A DNA stretch of 51,821 bases from Acidobacteriota bacterium (GTDB lineage Bacteria; Acidobacteriota; Terriglobia; Acidiferrales; UBA7541), in NCBI GenBank assembly GCA_003223215.1, contig QHYH01000117.1:1-51821 (forward strand), read 5' to 3'. Of the stretch, positions 16,548 through 26,790 are shown one piece after another. The notes beneath the pieces were generated by a model. It had not been told where the DNA came from. It saw nothing but the letters and a program-made list of their open reading frames with translations, and ran no database searches. The translations under genes were made by a program, and so were the position numbers. Each line of letters starts with the position of its first letter. The stretch's first letter is position 1.

Positions 16548-18473
16548 TTGTGCGGAATCGCCGGGTTTACCACTAAAAATTGGAGCGCGCCGCCGGAAAG
16601 AATCCGGCAAGCCACGGCTACATTGATTCACCGCGGTCCCGACCAGCAGGGCGTGTTTCAATCCAATCTCTTCTCGCTGGGCGCGGCGCGCTTGAAAATC
16701 ATCGACCTGGAAACCGGCAATCAGCCCATCCTTACTGAAGATGGCGACGGCGGAATTGTCTTTAACGGGGAGATTTACAACCACCTCGCGCTGCGCGCCG
16801 AACTGGAAGGCCTGGGTCATCGCTTCGAATCACATTCCGACACGGAAACCGTGCTGCGCGCCTTCCTCGAATGGGACAAGGACTGTTTTGCCAAACTCCG
16901 CGGGATGTTCGCGGCCGCGCTGTGGAGCAAATCCCAGAAGCGCATCGTCCTTGCCCGAGACCGCATGGGAATCAAACCGCTGTACGTAGCGCGGAAGGAG
17001 GAAGAGCTGTTTTTTGCCTCCGAACTAAAGGCCCTCTTCATCCATCCCGAGATGGACCGCCGGCTGAGCCTGGCCGGGCTCGATTGCTACCTCGCTTTGA
17101 ACTACATCCCTTCTCCCTGGACGCTCGTTGAGGGCATCGAAAAGCTCGCGCCGGGAGGGTGGTTGGAGTGGCGGGACGGCGAGGTTTCTACCGGCTCGTA
17201 TTGGAGCCTGCCCTTCGGCGTCTCCCGTGCTTACACGTTGCGATCCGCGAAAGAAGAGCTCGATGCTTTGCTCGAAGACGCGGTGCGCGAGCACTTGATT
17301 TCCGACGTGCCCTTGGGCGTGTGGCTCAGCGGAGGGATTGATTCGACGACGATTCTTCACTACGCCGCCAAGGCTTCGCGCTCCCAGCTAAAAACATTTT
17401 CCATTTCGTTTCGTGGTCGCAGTTTTGACGAAACGCAGTACATTCAGCGCGCCGTAAAGCAATACGAAACCGATCATACCGAACTGGATCTGACCCCGGC
17501 TGAAGATCTCGGCGGCGCGATCGAGGAATTCGCCTACTACTCGGACGAGCCAAGCGCAGATGCGGGGGCTCTCCCGGTTTGGTTCCTGTCAAAACTATGC
17601 AAAACGAAAACCACGGTCGCTTTGAGCGGAGAGGGCGCCGACGAACTGTTCGGGGGTTATCTGACCTACCGCGCGAATCGTCTGGCGAACAAGATGCGCC
17701 GCTTTCCAAGCTCCCTGGTGCGAACCGTTCTGCGAGCGCTTCAGTATTGGCCTGTCTCGGACGACAAGATCAGCTTGGAATACAAAGTGAAGCGCTTCCT
17801 GGAAGGCACACTCATGTCGCCCGCGCGCGGTCACGTCTACTGGAACGGCACTTTTTCCGATAGGGAGAAGAAGGCGCTCGTCTGCCTTCCTCTGCCTTCT
17901 TCATTGCAACAAGTCTTGAGCGAATGGGATGGACTGCCGGCAACTTCCGATGATCTTGCGCCGTACGTCTGGCTGGACCAAAAATACTACCTCGCGGACG
18001 ACATTCTGACGAAAAGCGACCGCATGAGCATGGCCCATTCCGTCGAAGTGCGGCCGCCATTTCTGGATCATCGCGTCGTCGAGTTTGCCGCCAAGCTTCC
18101 CGCCTTCCTGAAGATTCGCGGCGGGCAACAAAAGGTAATTCTGAAAGAATTGATGAAAGACAGGCTGCCGCCGGCAATCCTCGAGCGGCCCAAAATCGGC
18201 TTCGATATTCCAGCACATGAGTGGCTGCGCGGGCCGCTCCTCCCCCTGCTGACCGATGCTCTGCACCATGGCGCCAGCCAATACGGCGACGTTTTCCGCC
18301 CGGAGGTCATGCATAACCTCCTCCGGCTCCATTTGGAGCGGAAAGCCAATCTCGGGTATCACCTGTGGGGGTTGCTGATCCTGTTTCTATGGATGAGAAA
18401 ATGGCGAATTCAGGCGGCGTCCTCGGAGACGCCGAAGGTTTTATTACAAGTCAAAGCTGGCGCGTCTGCCTGA
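16548..18473 (+). CDS. asnB: Asparagine synthetase (glutamine-hydrolysing)
   Basis: Converts aspartate, glutamine and ATP to asparagine. The glutaminase domain begins CGIAGFTTKN, and its Cys must be residue 2 so that removal of formyl-Met exposes the nucleophile. The only start that achieves this is TTG 16548, with GAGGG upstream; earlier in-frame starts would bury the Cys. Further motifs: HRGPDQQG, FNGEIYNH, then the synthetase PP-loop LSGGIDSTT with LSGEGADELFGGY and the C-terminal SMAHSVEVRPPFLDH. At 641 residues it has the usual length. It overlaps the following glycosyltransferase by 85 bases. Next to envelope genes it could also act as an AsnB-like amidotransferase in polysaccharide modification. 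Confidence 0.93.
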   Translation: MCGIAGFTTKNWSAPPERIRQATATLIHRGPDQQGVFQSNLFSLGAARLKIIDLETGNQPILTEDGDGGIVFNGEIYNHLALRAELEGLGHRFESHSDTETVLRAFLEWDKDCFAKLRGMFAAALWSKSQKRIVLARDRMGIKPLYVARKEEELFFASELKALFIHPEMDRRLSLAGLDCYLALNYIPSPWTLVEGIEKLAPGGWLEWRDGEVSTGSYWSLPFGVSRAYTLRSAKEELDALLEDAVREHLISDVPLGVWLSGGIDSTTILHYAAKASRSQLKTFSISFRGRSFDETQYIQRAVKQYETDHTELDLTPAEDLGGAIEEFAYYSDEPSADAGALPVWFLSKLCKTKTTVALSGEGADELFGGYLTYRANRLANKMRRFPSSLVRTVLRALQYWPVSDDKISLEYKVKRFLEGTLMSPARGHVYWNGTFSDREKKALVCLPLPSSLQQVLSEWDGLPATSDDLAPYVWLDQKYYLADDILTKSDRMSMAHSVEVRPPFLDHRVVEFAAKLPAFLKIRGGQQKVILKELMKDRLPPAILERPKIGFDIPAHEWLRGPLLPLLTDALHHGASQYGDVFRPEVMHNLLRLHLERKANLGYHLWGLLILFLWMRKWRIQAASSETPKVLLQVKAGASA

Positions 18474-20248
18474 CGACCCTGCTCGTTGCCGGAATCATTT
18501 ATCTGGGCTCGATCGTTTCTCCACCTTCCTTGATGGATGATGTGGACGCGATTCAGGCACAGATTGCGCGGAACATGCTCAAGTCGGGCGACTGGGTAAC
18601 CGGGAGACTGGACCACGTCGCTTATCTCGAAAAGGCGCCGCTCGTCTACTGGATCATCGCTATCTCCTACAAGGTCTTCGGCGTTCACGACTGGGCGGCG
18701 CGCATTCCCATTGCCCTTTCGGTTATGGCCCTTGCGTGGCTCACCGCCGCCTTTGGGACTTGGGCATTTGGCAGGCGCGCCGGGCTTTACGCCGGCCTGT
18801 CGACGGCCACATGCGTCGGACTTTTTCTATTCACGCGCATCTTGATTCCCGATGTGATGCTCACACTCACCATCGCCCTCGCGATGTGGGCTTTTCTGCG
18901 CGCACTGGATGAAGAAGAAACGCATCCCCGATGGTGGGCATTTTTGTTGGCGGCCAGCCTCGGCACGGGGTTGCTGCTGAAAAGCCTGATCGCTCTGGCC
19001 TTTCCCATCGCCGCCGGAGTGATTTATCTGTTCCTGACGAAGCAGTTCTTTCTGCGCCGCACCTGGCAACGTCTCCGCCCAGTGAGCGGCTTGCTTGTCG
19101 TCCTGGCGATTGCCGCGCCGTGGCATGTCCTCGCCACCTTGCGAAATCCGCCGTATTTCTCCTTGGCGCTTCACGGCGGACCAGGTCAATACCATGGCTT
19201 CCTTTGGTTTTATTTCATCAACGAGCAGGTGCTCCGCTTCCTGAACCTGCGCTACCCGCGCGATTACAATACGGTCCCCCGAGCGTGGTTTTGGCTGCTT
19301 CATTTCGCGTGGTTGTTTCCCTGGAGCGTATACTTTCCCGCCCTCGTCAAGCTTTCCTATAAACCGCTGGACCGCGCAGGCCGAACACGACTGCTCGCGC
19401 TGTGCTGGAGCGGATTCATCCTCGTCTTTTTCACGTTCTCGACGACACAGGAATACTATTCGATGCCCTGTTATCCGGCGTTGGCGTTGCTGCTCGGCTC
19501 GGCGATGGCCATGGGCGGAGCCTGGGTTCAACGGGGAACGCGCGTTCTTTGTGCCGTAGCGATTCTTGCCGCGCTCACGACACTTGGAATCTTTGTTGCC
19601 GTGCGCCATCTGCCTACCCCAGGTGACATCTCGCAGGTCCTCGGCCACCACCCTGGCGCCTACACGCTGTCGTTGGGCCACATGTTGGACCTTACGTTCG
19701 CTTCCTTCGCCTACTTGCGGCTGCCCTTGCTTGTGGCTTCGCTGGCGTTTCTTGCCGGGGCCATCGGAACGTTTCGCTGGCGGGGCGAGCGCTCTTTCCT
19801 GGCGGCAGCCGTGATGATGATCATCTTTTTTCACGCCGCACGTTTGGCGCTTGTGGTCTTTGACCCCTTTTTGTCCTCGCGTCCGCTTGCCGAGGCAATC
19901 CGGCGCGCGCCCGAAGGAACACTGATCAATAACCGCAACTACTATGAGTTTTCCTCGATTACGTTTTACACGAATCAAGACGCGCTGATTCTGAACGGCC
20001 GGTATTTCAATCTGGAATACGGGTCTTACGCCCCGGGAGCACCCAAGCTATTTATCGACGATGCGGAGTTCAAACCTCGTTGGCGCGAGCCCCAGCGCTA
20101 TTATTTGCTGGCTTACGCCAAAGCGTTCGGTGATTTTGAGAAACTGGTGGGAAGGGAGCGGCTAACCGTGGTCGCTTCTAGCGGCGGAAAAATGGTGATC
20201 ACGAACCATCCTTTCCAAACAGCCAGTCAGCCCGCCCGTTCGCCGTGA
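18389..20248 (+). CDS. ArnT-like GT39 membrane glycosyltransferase
   Basis: A 619-residue polytopic inner-membrane protein of the PMT/ArnT type, which uses polyprenyl-phosphate sugars as donors on the periplasmic face. The first loop carries the acidic catalytic motif (SLMDDVDAIQAQIARNML, DD near residue 45) followed by WVTGRLDHVAYLEKAPLVYW. About ten further hydrophobic segments and a C-terminal soluble domain (LINNRNYYEFSSITFYTNQD) follow. The acceptor is unknown (lipid A, protein or glycan). The start overlaps the asnB end by 85 bases; ATG 18401 is an alternative. The asnB to sqdB neighbourhood suggests envelope glycolipid work. Confidence 0.88.
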   Translation: MDEKMANSGGVLGDAEGFITSQSWRVCLTTLLVAGIIYLGSIVSPPSLMDDVDAIQAQIARNMLKSGDWVTGRLDHVAYLEKAPLVYWIIAISYKVFGVHDWAARIPIALSVMALAWLTAAFGTWAFGRRAGLYAGLSTATCVGLFLFTRILIPDVMLTLTIALAMWAFLRALDEEETHPRWWAFLLAASLGTGLLLKSLIALAFPIAAGVIYLFLTKQFFLRRTWQRLRPVSGLLVVLAIAAPWHVLATLRNPPYFSLALHGGPGQYHGFLWFYFINEQVLRFLNLRYPRDYNTVPRAWFWLLHFAWLFPWSVYFPALVKLSYKPLDRAGRTRLLALCWSGFILVFFTFSTTQEYYSMPCYPALALLLGSAMAMGGAWVQRGTRVLCAVAILAALTTLGIFVAVRHLPTPGDISQVLGHHPGAYTLSLGHMLDLTFASFAYLRLPLLVASLAFLAGAIGTFRWRGERSFLAAAVMMIIFFHAARLALVVFDPFLSSRPLAEAIRRAPEGTLINNRNYYEFSSITFYTNQDALILNGRYFNLEYGSYAPGAPKLFIDDAEFKPRWREPQRYYLLAYAKAFGDFEKLVGRERLTVVASSGGKMVITNHPFQTASQPARSP

Positions 20249-20447
20249 GTCAATCTATCGCCCAGGCCAACGCGCGGTCTGCCTTCTTTGTGGGCACTCG
20301 ACAAAAACCTGCTTGCAAAGGGCCATGGTATACAGGTAAAAAAAGAAGTCCCGGTCGAAGTCGTGTGTTCTCCTGTTTCTTGCTGGGTTCTGCAGCGGTC
20401 AAGGCGCGCCCGGTTCCCAGAGCCGTAGACATTCAAACGATGAGTAA

Positions 20448-21701
<1,254 letters not shown>

Positions 21702-21706
21702 ATAAG

Positions 21707-21910
21707 TCACCGAGGACAGCGCGCCTTGTTGGCGTCGAGCTGATTCGCCACACGCAAGACAAAACCCAGATCGAAGGGAAAGGCCGCGGGTTCGACGGCG
21801 GTCTCTACTTTTTTCATGAAGTCCTGAATGATGAGCCCGCTGCCTTTAAGCAGGTCAATCGCGGCGGTTGCCCCTAGATTGCTGGCCTTCCCGCAAACCT
21901 TCGCGCCCAT
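21707..21910 (-). CDS. Small hypothetical protein (67 residues)
   Basis: Not recognised. The frame starts at ATG 21910 with GAAGGGTGAG just upstream and reads MGAKVCGKASNLGATAAIDL, then KGSGLIIQDFMKKVETAVEP, ending NQLDANKARCPR. It lies directly after the HpnI-like gene (35 bases) and converges on sqdB. The composition is protein-like, but there is no domain I can name. It could be a remnant of a longer gene, since the frame is open further upstream under the hpnI end. Confidence 0.35.
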   Translation of the reverse strand: MGAKVCGKASNLGATAAIDLLKGSGLIIQDFMKKVETAVEPAAFPFDLGFVLRVANQLDANKARCPR

Positions 21911-21944
21911 CTCACCCTTCGGGGAAATCAGCGTGCCTCCAACG

Positions 21945-23126
21945 TTATCTTGGGGAATTTGACGCCGGGTTGGGTGCAACGGGTACGAGTATGCCATCCC
22001 GAATGCGGTAATCGACGTTGCGCCACCGAATCCGCCTGCGTCCGAAGGATAACAGCCAGATAAAAAAAGCCGAAGCGTCCCAGACGAAGACGAGCGGCAT
22101 CTTCTTCCAAAGTTCGCGCTGCTGCAAACCCCATGCGCCCACAAGCCAGGTGATCGCTAAGCGGGACAACGCATAGGCGCCAATGTACGCGGCGCCAATG
22201 CCATCGGCCGGATGCGTGAGGAGCATGGCTAAGGACCACGGCAGGCCTTGCGTAAAGGTCAGGCCAATGTGCCCCCAGGGCCGCATGTGGCGCATGACCG
22301 TCAGCCAGCGGAGGCGCTTGATGAAAAGGCCTTTGAAGGAATCATAATCGGGGACGGTTTTGACGGCGTACGGCAGCAGCTCCACTTCGTAGCCTTGTTG
22401 CGCGATGTACCGGCCAACCAGCAAGTCGTCCGCGGGACGGTTTTCGATAGACTCGTAGCCACCAAAGGCCTGCAGGCAGGATCTGGTCGTAACAATCGTC
22501 TGGCCAAAGGCAAACTTGATGCCGTCCAGCTGGCGCGCCACAAAAATGCCGGGGAAAAAATCGCAGATCATACCGATGGAGTGCAGGTGTTGCGTGAAAG
22601 TCCTATCGTCTGTAGAAACGTAAAGACAGGTCACGCCGCGCACTTTCGGATCGCGCAAAGGTGCGACTACCGTTCGCAGGTAGTTTGGTTCCACGCGAAC
22701 GTCGCTGTCGTTAATGACCAGCACCTCGTGGCGCGCTTCCTCCACCATGCGCACGAGTTTGGCCACTTTATCGTTGATGGCCTTGCGTCCGGAGCCAAAC
22801 AGGATGCGAATCTGCCGGTCGGGAAAATCGTGTTTCAACTTTTCGAGGACCGGCACCGAGGGATCGTTCTCATCGCCGACGCAGAAAATCAGTTCATACT
22901 CGGGATAGTCTTGGCGGCAGTAACTGGCCAGGTTCTCGTAGGCTTCGGGATCCAACCCGCGAAGGGGTTTCAGGTTGCTGATAGGAGGAGTGAAATCCGA
23001 ATCCTGAGATAAACGGCGGCCGGCGCCACGGAAGAATCGCCAGGTGCTAAACAATACGAGCAAATAGTAGATAAAGGGTGTGGCTGCGAGTGTCCGAAAG
23101 AGATAATCCACAGCCTGGGAAATCAT
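21945..23126 (-). CDS. hpnI: HpnI-like GT21 glycosyltransferase (hopanoid / ceramide glucosyltransferase family)
   Basis: A membrane-anchored family 2/21 glycosyltransferase of 393 residues. In hopanoid makers HpnI adds N-acetylglucosamine to bacteriohopanetetrol. Features: an N-terminal membrane helix (AATPFIYYLLVLFSTW), a nucleotide-sugar domain (PISNLKPLRGLDPEAYENLA, FCVGDENDPS), DSDVRVEPNYL, a D-D-L acceptor motif (IENRPADDLLVGRY), the (Q/R)xxRW motif as IKRLRWL, and three C-terminal membrane helices. The ATG has AGGGG upstream. No squalene-hopene cyclase is nearby, so glycosylation of another lipid is possible. Confidence 0.8.
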   Translation of the reverse strand: MISQAVDYLFRTLAATPFIYYLLVLFSTWRFFRGAGRRLSQDSDFTPPISNLKPLRGLDPEAYENLASYCRQDYPEYELIFCVGDENDPSVPVLEKLKHDFPDRQIRILFGSGRKAINDKVAKLVRMVEEARHEVLVINDSDVRVEPNYLRTVVAPLRDPKVRGVTCLYVSTDDRTFTQHLHSIGMICDFFPGIFVARQLDGIKFAFGQTIVTTRSCLQAFGGYESIENRPADDLLVGRYIAQQGYEVELLPYAVKTVPDYDSFKGLFIKRLRWLTVMRHMRPWGHIGLTFTQGLPWSLAMLLTHPADGIGAAYIGAYALSRLAITWLVGAWGLQQRELWKKMPLVFVWDASAFFIWLLSFGRRRIRWRNVDYRIRDGILVPVAPNPASNSPR

Positions 23127-23293
23127 TGCACCCCTTTAGCGTCCCTATTCGCTTTGCCGGACCTTTGTTTCGAAGGAAGAGCATAGCAAAAAGCGAACCT
23201 TTTCGCCCTCTTGGAGCTTTAGAAGAAGGCCTGACATCGAGTAAGATGAATGCCCGTATCTTTTTAAGGGGAAGCGCCGAAACCGGGAATCGC

Positions 23294-23710
23294 ATGAAAG
23301 ACTCTCCAGGCCTGCACCTCAAGACCTACACTCTCCTTCTCTTCATCGCTTTCTTTGCTCCCCTCGGCAACGTCCTGCTTAGCAAAGGGATGCGCGGCAT
23401 CGGCTCGGCGCAAGATTGGGCGCCTCAAGGACTGTTTCACATCTTGATGCGAATTTTCATGTCCGGCTACATCTGGCTGGGTATCGCCTGCTTGCTCGCC
23501 TTTTTCGTGGCCTACATGCTGGTGCTGACCTGGGCGGACTACAGTTACGTCCAGCCCGCTTCCGCTTTTTCCTATGCCGTTGTAGCCGTTCTTGGTCTAT
23601 TTCTCCTTGGTGAGCGAGTGAACCTCTTGCGCTGGTCGGGCATCGTGGTGATTTGTTTTGGCGTCTTCATTGTCGGTCATACCCATCCGCGAACCACGGA
23701 GAAAAGGTAA
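23294..23710 (+). CDS. Half-size EamA/SMR-like transporter subunit A
   Basis: A 138-residue inner-membrane protein with four predicted helices, i.e. half of a drug/metabolite transporter. The last two helices carry the EamA end signature (YVQPASAFSYAVVAVLGLFL then GERVNLLRWSGIVVICFGVF). The start was taken at ATG 23294; ATG 23246 is possible. The next gene, two bases downstream, encodes a second half-size unit, so the pair probably forms a heterodimer as ArnE/ArnF do. It is divergent from hpnI, with a 167-base shared promoter region. A role in flipping a lipid-linked sugar is an inference from the neighbours. Confidence 0.78.
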   Translation: MKDSPGLHLKTYTLLLFIAFFAPLGNVLLSKGMRGIGSAQDWAPQGLFHILMRIFMSGYIWLGIACLLAFFVAYMLVLTWADYSYVQPASAFSYAVVAVLGLFLLGERVNLLRWSGIVVICFGVFIVGHTHPRTTEKR

Positions 23711-23712
23711 AC

Positions 23713-24087
23713 GTGCTGGAGATCGTTTTTCTGACGCTGATCGTCGCCGCCGGAACCGGCGGAGAGCTATGCGTTTCGCACGCCATGAAAGCGGTCGGCG
23801 AAGTCCACGACTTCCGCCCCGCGGCGCTGGCGCGGTTTGTGTGGAGCGCCGCGCGTGTCGGATGGATGTGGATCGGGATCGGCATGATGACCGTGGCATT
23901 TTTCTCCCTGCTGGCGATGCTCTCCATGGAAAATGTAAGCTTCGTTGTGCCGGTGACCGCGCTGAGTTACGCAGCCGGCGCCATCGGCGCGGCGCTATTC
24001 CTGCGCGAAAAAATAAGCAAGCAACGTTGGCTGGGCGTGCTGGTGGTGTGCCTTGGTGTGACGCTCGTCTGGCTCAGCCGGAGGTAA
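23713..24087 (+). CDS. Half-size EamA/SMR-like transporter subunit B
   Basis: A 124-residue protein with four hydrophobic segments, starting at GTG 23713, two bases after subunit A. The second helix pair ends in the same signature (FVVPVTALSYAAGAIGAALF, REKISKQRWLGVLVVCLGV). The first segment carries a conserved Glu (TGGELCVSHAMK, about residue 18), reminiscent of the essential Glu in small multidrug-resistance proteins. The tight spacing implies co-translation and a two-gene heterodimeric transporter. Confidence 0.78.
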   Translation: MLEIVFLTLIVAAGTGGELCVSHAMKAVGEVHDFRPAALARFVWSAARVGWMWIGIGMMTVAFFSLLAMLSMENVSFVVPVTALSYAAGAIGAALFLREKISKQRWLGVLVVCLGVTLVWLSRR

Positions 24088-24116
24088 GCAACTTTCCGTA
24101 TCGCCGTCGCTGGTAC

Positions 24117-25031
24117 TTAGGGCTTCGGCTGATCGATTTGCGTGGCGTTTCCGATCTTGATGGTCGTGCTAAAGCGCTTATAGTTCGAATAGTGGACCGC
24201 AATGCGTACGTGCACTGCTTCGCCCGTTTTGAAATGCAGGATGTCGTCCGCTCGCGTGTACGACGGAAACCAGTAGTGCCCTTCGATATTTTCGCGGTAG
24301 TTCTCGAAACGCGGAAAAGCCTGGTCTTCCTTCTTCTTTAAGAGGCCAGTCGAGGTTCCCGAGGTCTTCACGATCTGCAAGTCCTTGTCGTCTACCCACA
24401 CGCGCCCGCGAAAGTAACGCTGGCCTTTTTCCAGTTTCTTGGGCTCGAGATCAAACACATAGGTATTCAGTTCATCCACGTGCTCGCGGCCCACGTATTT
24501 CACGTCGTACTTGGGAAGTTCTTCCGTGGTCATGACAAAGGGCCACACTTTCTCAATATCGTCAAAGTCCTGCTGCGTCATGATCAGGCGCGTAATCGTG
24601 GTAACCGGTGCATAGGTCACTTTGTCGTAGCGCTTGCCACCCGGCGTGAAAAGAATGTCGCGAACCTCCCGGAATTCCCCGTCCACCTGGCCGTCTTCGT
24701 CAATGGTTTGAAAGCCGACGTCCTGGGTGTAGGTGAAATTGTCGCGCTCCTTCCGGAAGTCTTCTTCACGCTGCGCGAATTTCTGGATAATTTCGTCCAC
24801 CGGCATCGCCGGTGGTTCGTTGATGATATGCGAGGTTGGCTCGCGCGGCCCGGTGGAAGACTGAGTCGCTGGCCCGGAAGCCGTTATCGTACCCGCAGGC
24901 GGTGCCGGCAATGGGCCGCCTTGCTGGGCCGCAAGCGGAAGCGCAGGCCGAGCTATCGCAACAACGCATAAAGCGGTAAAGCATGCGCTCTTTAAACAAT
25001 TCCTAGTCGCCGCAGCCGGGGGGCCAAACAT
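24117..25031 (-). CDS. Exported LolA-like / outer-membrane lipoprotein-sorting-like protein
   Basis: A 304-residue protein common in Acidobacteriota. A signal peptide (CFTALCVVAIARPALPLAAQ, about residues 16-35) and a Pro/Thr-rich linker precede a single domain that reads as a LolA/LolB-type half-barrel: QREEDFRKERDNFTYTQDVG, RDILFTPGGKRYDKV, YVFDLEPKKLEKGQRYFRGR, VWVDDKDLQIVKTSG and a closing HFKTGEAVHVRIAVHYSNYK. The ATG 25031 is preceded by GAGGAGGG. The precise role is unknown; it may bind a lipid or act in outer-membrane delivery. It stands alone, convergent with the transporter pair. Confidence 0.7.
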   Translation of the reverse strand: MFGPPAAATRNCLKSACFTALCVVAIARPALPLAAQQGGPLPAPPAGTITASGPATQSSTGPREPTSHIINEPPAMPVDEIIQKFAQREEDFRKERDNFTYTQDVGFQTIDEDGQVDGEFREVRDILFTPGGKRYDKVTYAPVTTITRLIMTQQDFDDIEKVWPFVMTTEELPKYDVKYVGREHVDELNTYVFDLEPKKLEKGQRYFRGRVWVDDKDLQIVKTSGTSTGLLKKKEDQAFPRFENYRENIEGHYWFPSYTRADDILHFKTGEAVHVRIAVHYSNYKRFSTTIKIGNATQIDQPKP

Positions 25032-25258
25032 TTTCGATCCCTCCTCAAAGCATTCTCTCTTATTGTACTGTAAGCTTCGATGCGAAATCCGGCCGGGGCG
25101 TCGCCAGTGCTTCCCAAAAAGGAGTCGCCTTCAGGTCTGGTAAACGGTCCATTTAAGGATATTCAAGACGGAATTCCTGCCCGTGGCAGTACAATCGTTG
25201 TCCACACGAGATGGGTGACTCACCGCGGGAGGAAAATTGAACTCATACGCGAGTGCTC

Positions 25259-26035
25259 ATGGGCCATCCGCTTCTTGACCTGACCAACAAGACCGCCGTC
25301 GTAATCGGCGGAACAAGCGGGATCGGGCTGGCCCTTGCCCGCGGATTAGCGCAAGCGGGGGCCAATGTCGTCCCGACCGGCCGCCGCGCGGAACTCGTGC
25401 GCAAAAGCGCCGCGGAAATGGAGGCGCTTGGCCGCCGCTCGCTTGTCGAGACCTGTGACGTCACCGACAACTCGAGTATCGAGCGCCTGCTGCAGGCGGT
25501 CTCGGCCGAATTCGGCAGCGTTCAAATCCTTGTCAATTGCGCCGGTCGCACCAAGAAAATGCCCACACTCGACTTCCCCGAGTCCGACTGGGACGCCATC
25601 TTTGAGACCAACCTCAAAGGAACCCTTCGCGCCTGCCGGATCTTTGGTCGCCACATGATCGAGCGGCGCTATGGGCGCATCATCAACATCGGCTCGCTTT
25701 CTTCTCTGGTAGGACTCTTTGAAGTCGCGGCTTACGGCGCCAGTAAGGCCGGAGTGGCCTCCCTCACCAAAACGCTGGCCATCGAATGGGCCACTTCGGG
25801 CGTGTGTGTCAATGCGCTCATTCCCGGTGTGCTCCGCACGGAGTTGAATGCGGACCTTCTTGACGGCACGGAGCGCGGCAAAGAATTCCTGCTGCGCACG
25901 CCAATGCGCCGCTTCGGCAAGCTCGACGAGCTTGCCGGTGCCGCGGTGTTTCTTGCCTCCGATGCCTCGAGCTTTGTCACCGGCCATCTGCTCGTCGTCG
26001 ATGGCGGCATCCTGGCCAGCGGCGTGAATCAATAA
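25259..26035 (+). CDS. SDR-family oxidoreductase (gluconate/uronate dehydrogenase-like)
   Basis: A classical short-chain dehydrogenase of 258 residues. The cofactor loop is GGTSGIG (17-23), then GRRAE after strand 2, which favours NADP(H). NCAG lies at 93-96, the catalytic serine in NIGSLSS (~146-148) and YxxxK as YGASK (Y159, K163). The closing VVDGGILASG is typical. Closest in feel to gluconate 5-dehydrogenase or 2-deoxygluconate 3-dehydrogenase enzymes. It faces the eda end of the uronate operon, so it may supply the fructuronate reductase (mannonate-forming) step that otherwise has no gene here; this is inference. GTG 25253 is an alternative start. Confidence 0.85.
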   Translation: MGHPLLDLTNKTAVVIGGTSGIGLALARGLAQAGANVVPTGRRAELVRKSAAEMEALGRRSLVETCDVTDNSSIERLLQAVSAEFGSVQILVNCAGRTKKMPTLDFPESDWDAIFETNLKGTLRACRIFGRHMIERRYGRIINIGSLSSLVGLFEVAAYGASKAGVASLTKTLAIEWATSGVCVNALIPGVLRTELNADLLDGTERGKEFLLRTPMRRFGKLDELAGAAVFLASDASSFVTGHLLVVDGGILASGVNQ

Positions 26036-26073
26036 CCCAAGTCGCCTGCCGATCGCAAAAAGAATGCAAGCGC

Positions 26074-26757
26074 TCAGCAGCTTCCTTTTGCAGCGGCGCT
26101 CGCCGTCATCCGCGCGCGCGCTTCTTTCACAACCGCCAGGAACTTCCTGGCGTTCTCCACAATAACCTCCGGTTTGCCAGCCCGCAGCGCGTCGGATTGC
26201 ACCAATTCCCCACCAACACCCAGTGCGGCAGCCCCCGCTTCAACGAACTCCGCCGCCGTATGGAGACTCACGCCGCCAGTCGGCACCAGCGGTACTTGTG
26301 GAAGCGGCCCCCGCAAAGCCTTGATGTACTTTGCTCCTCCCAGCTGGCCGCAAGGGAAAACCTTCACCAAATCCGAGCCCGCTTCCCAGGCCGTAATCAC
26401 TTCGGTCGGCGTCAGCGCCCCAGCCATCATGAGTTTTCCCTCCGCGACCGCCAGATGGATCACTTGCAGATTGAGCCCGGGACTTACCAGGAACTGCGCA
26501 CCCGCATCCAGGCATCGCCTTGCTGCTTCCGCATTAAGAACGGTTCCGGCTCCAACCAGAACATCAGCCGGGCTGCTTTTGGCCAGCTCCCGGATCACTT
26601 CGACCGCCCCCGGTACCGTCATGGTGATCTCCACAATCGGAATCCCGCCCTCGCAAACGGCGTCCGCTGCCATGCGCGCTTCCCACGCCGACGATGCGCG
26701 AACCACCGGCACCACTCCAATCTCAACGATCCGCTCGCGAACTTGTTGTTTATCCAT
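26074..26757 (-). CDS. eda: KDPG/KHG aldolase
   Basis: Splits 2-keto-3-deoxy-6-phosphogluconate to pyruvate and glyceraldehyde 3-phosphate. The 227-residue protein has the class I signature: E43 in IVEITMTVPG, GAGTVLN around 70-75, SPGLN, and the Schiff-base Lys132 in DLVKVFPC, matching E45/K133 of the E. coli enzyme. GTG/ATG choice: ATG 26757 with GGAAAG upstream. It is the last gene of the minus-strand operon, 33 bases after kdgK. The C-terminal ~20 residues are Ala-rich. Confidence 0.94.
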   Translation of the reverse strand: MDKQQVRERIVEIGVVPVVRASSAWEARMAADAVCEGGIPIVEITMTVPGAVEVIRELAKSSPADVLVGAGTVLNAEAARRCLDAGAQFLVSPGLNLQVIHLAVAEGKLMMAGALTPTEVITAWEAGSDLVKVFPCGQLGGAKYIKALRGPLPQVPLVPTGGVSLHTAAEFVEAGAAALGVGGELVQSDALRAGKPEVIVENARKFLAVVKEARARMTASAAAKGSC

Positions 26758-26790
26758 CTTTCCGCCGCCTCGCGAAACTTGTCCTTGCCG

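Noticed and set aside
18827-19978. Long antisense frame (383 codons) inside the GT39 gene
   Set aside because: Low-complexity charged translation with no domain; a shadow of a GC-rich gene whose sense frame has clear membrane helices and motifs.
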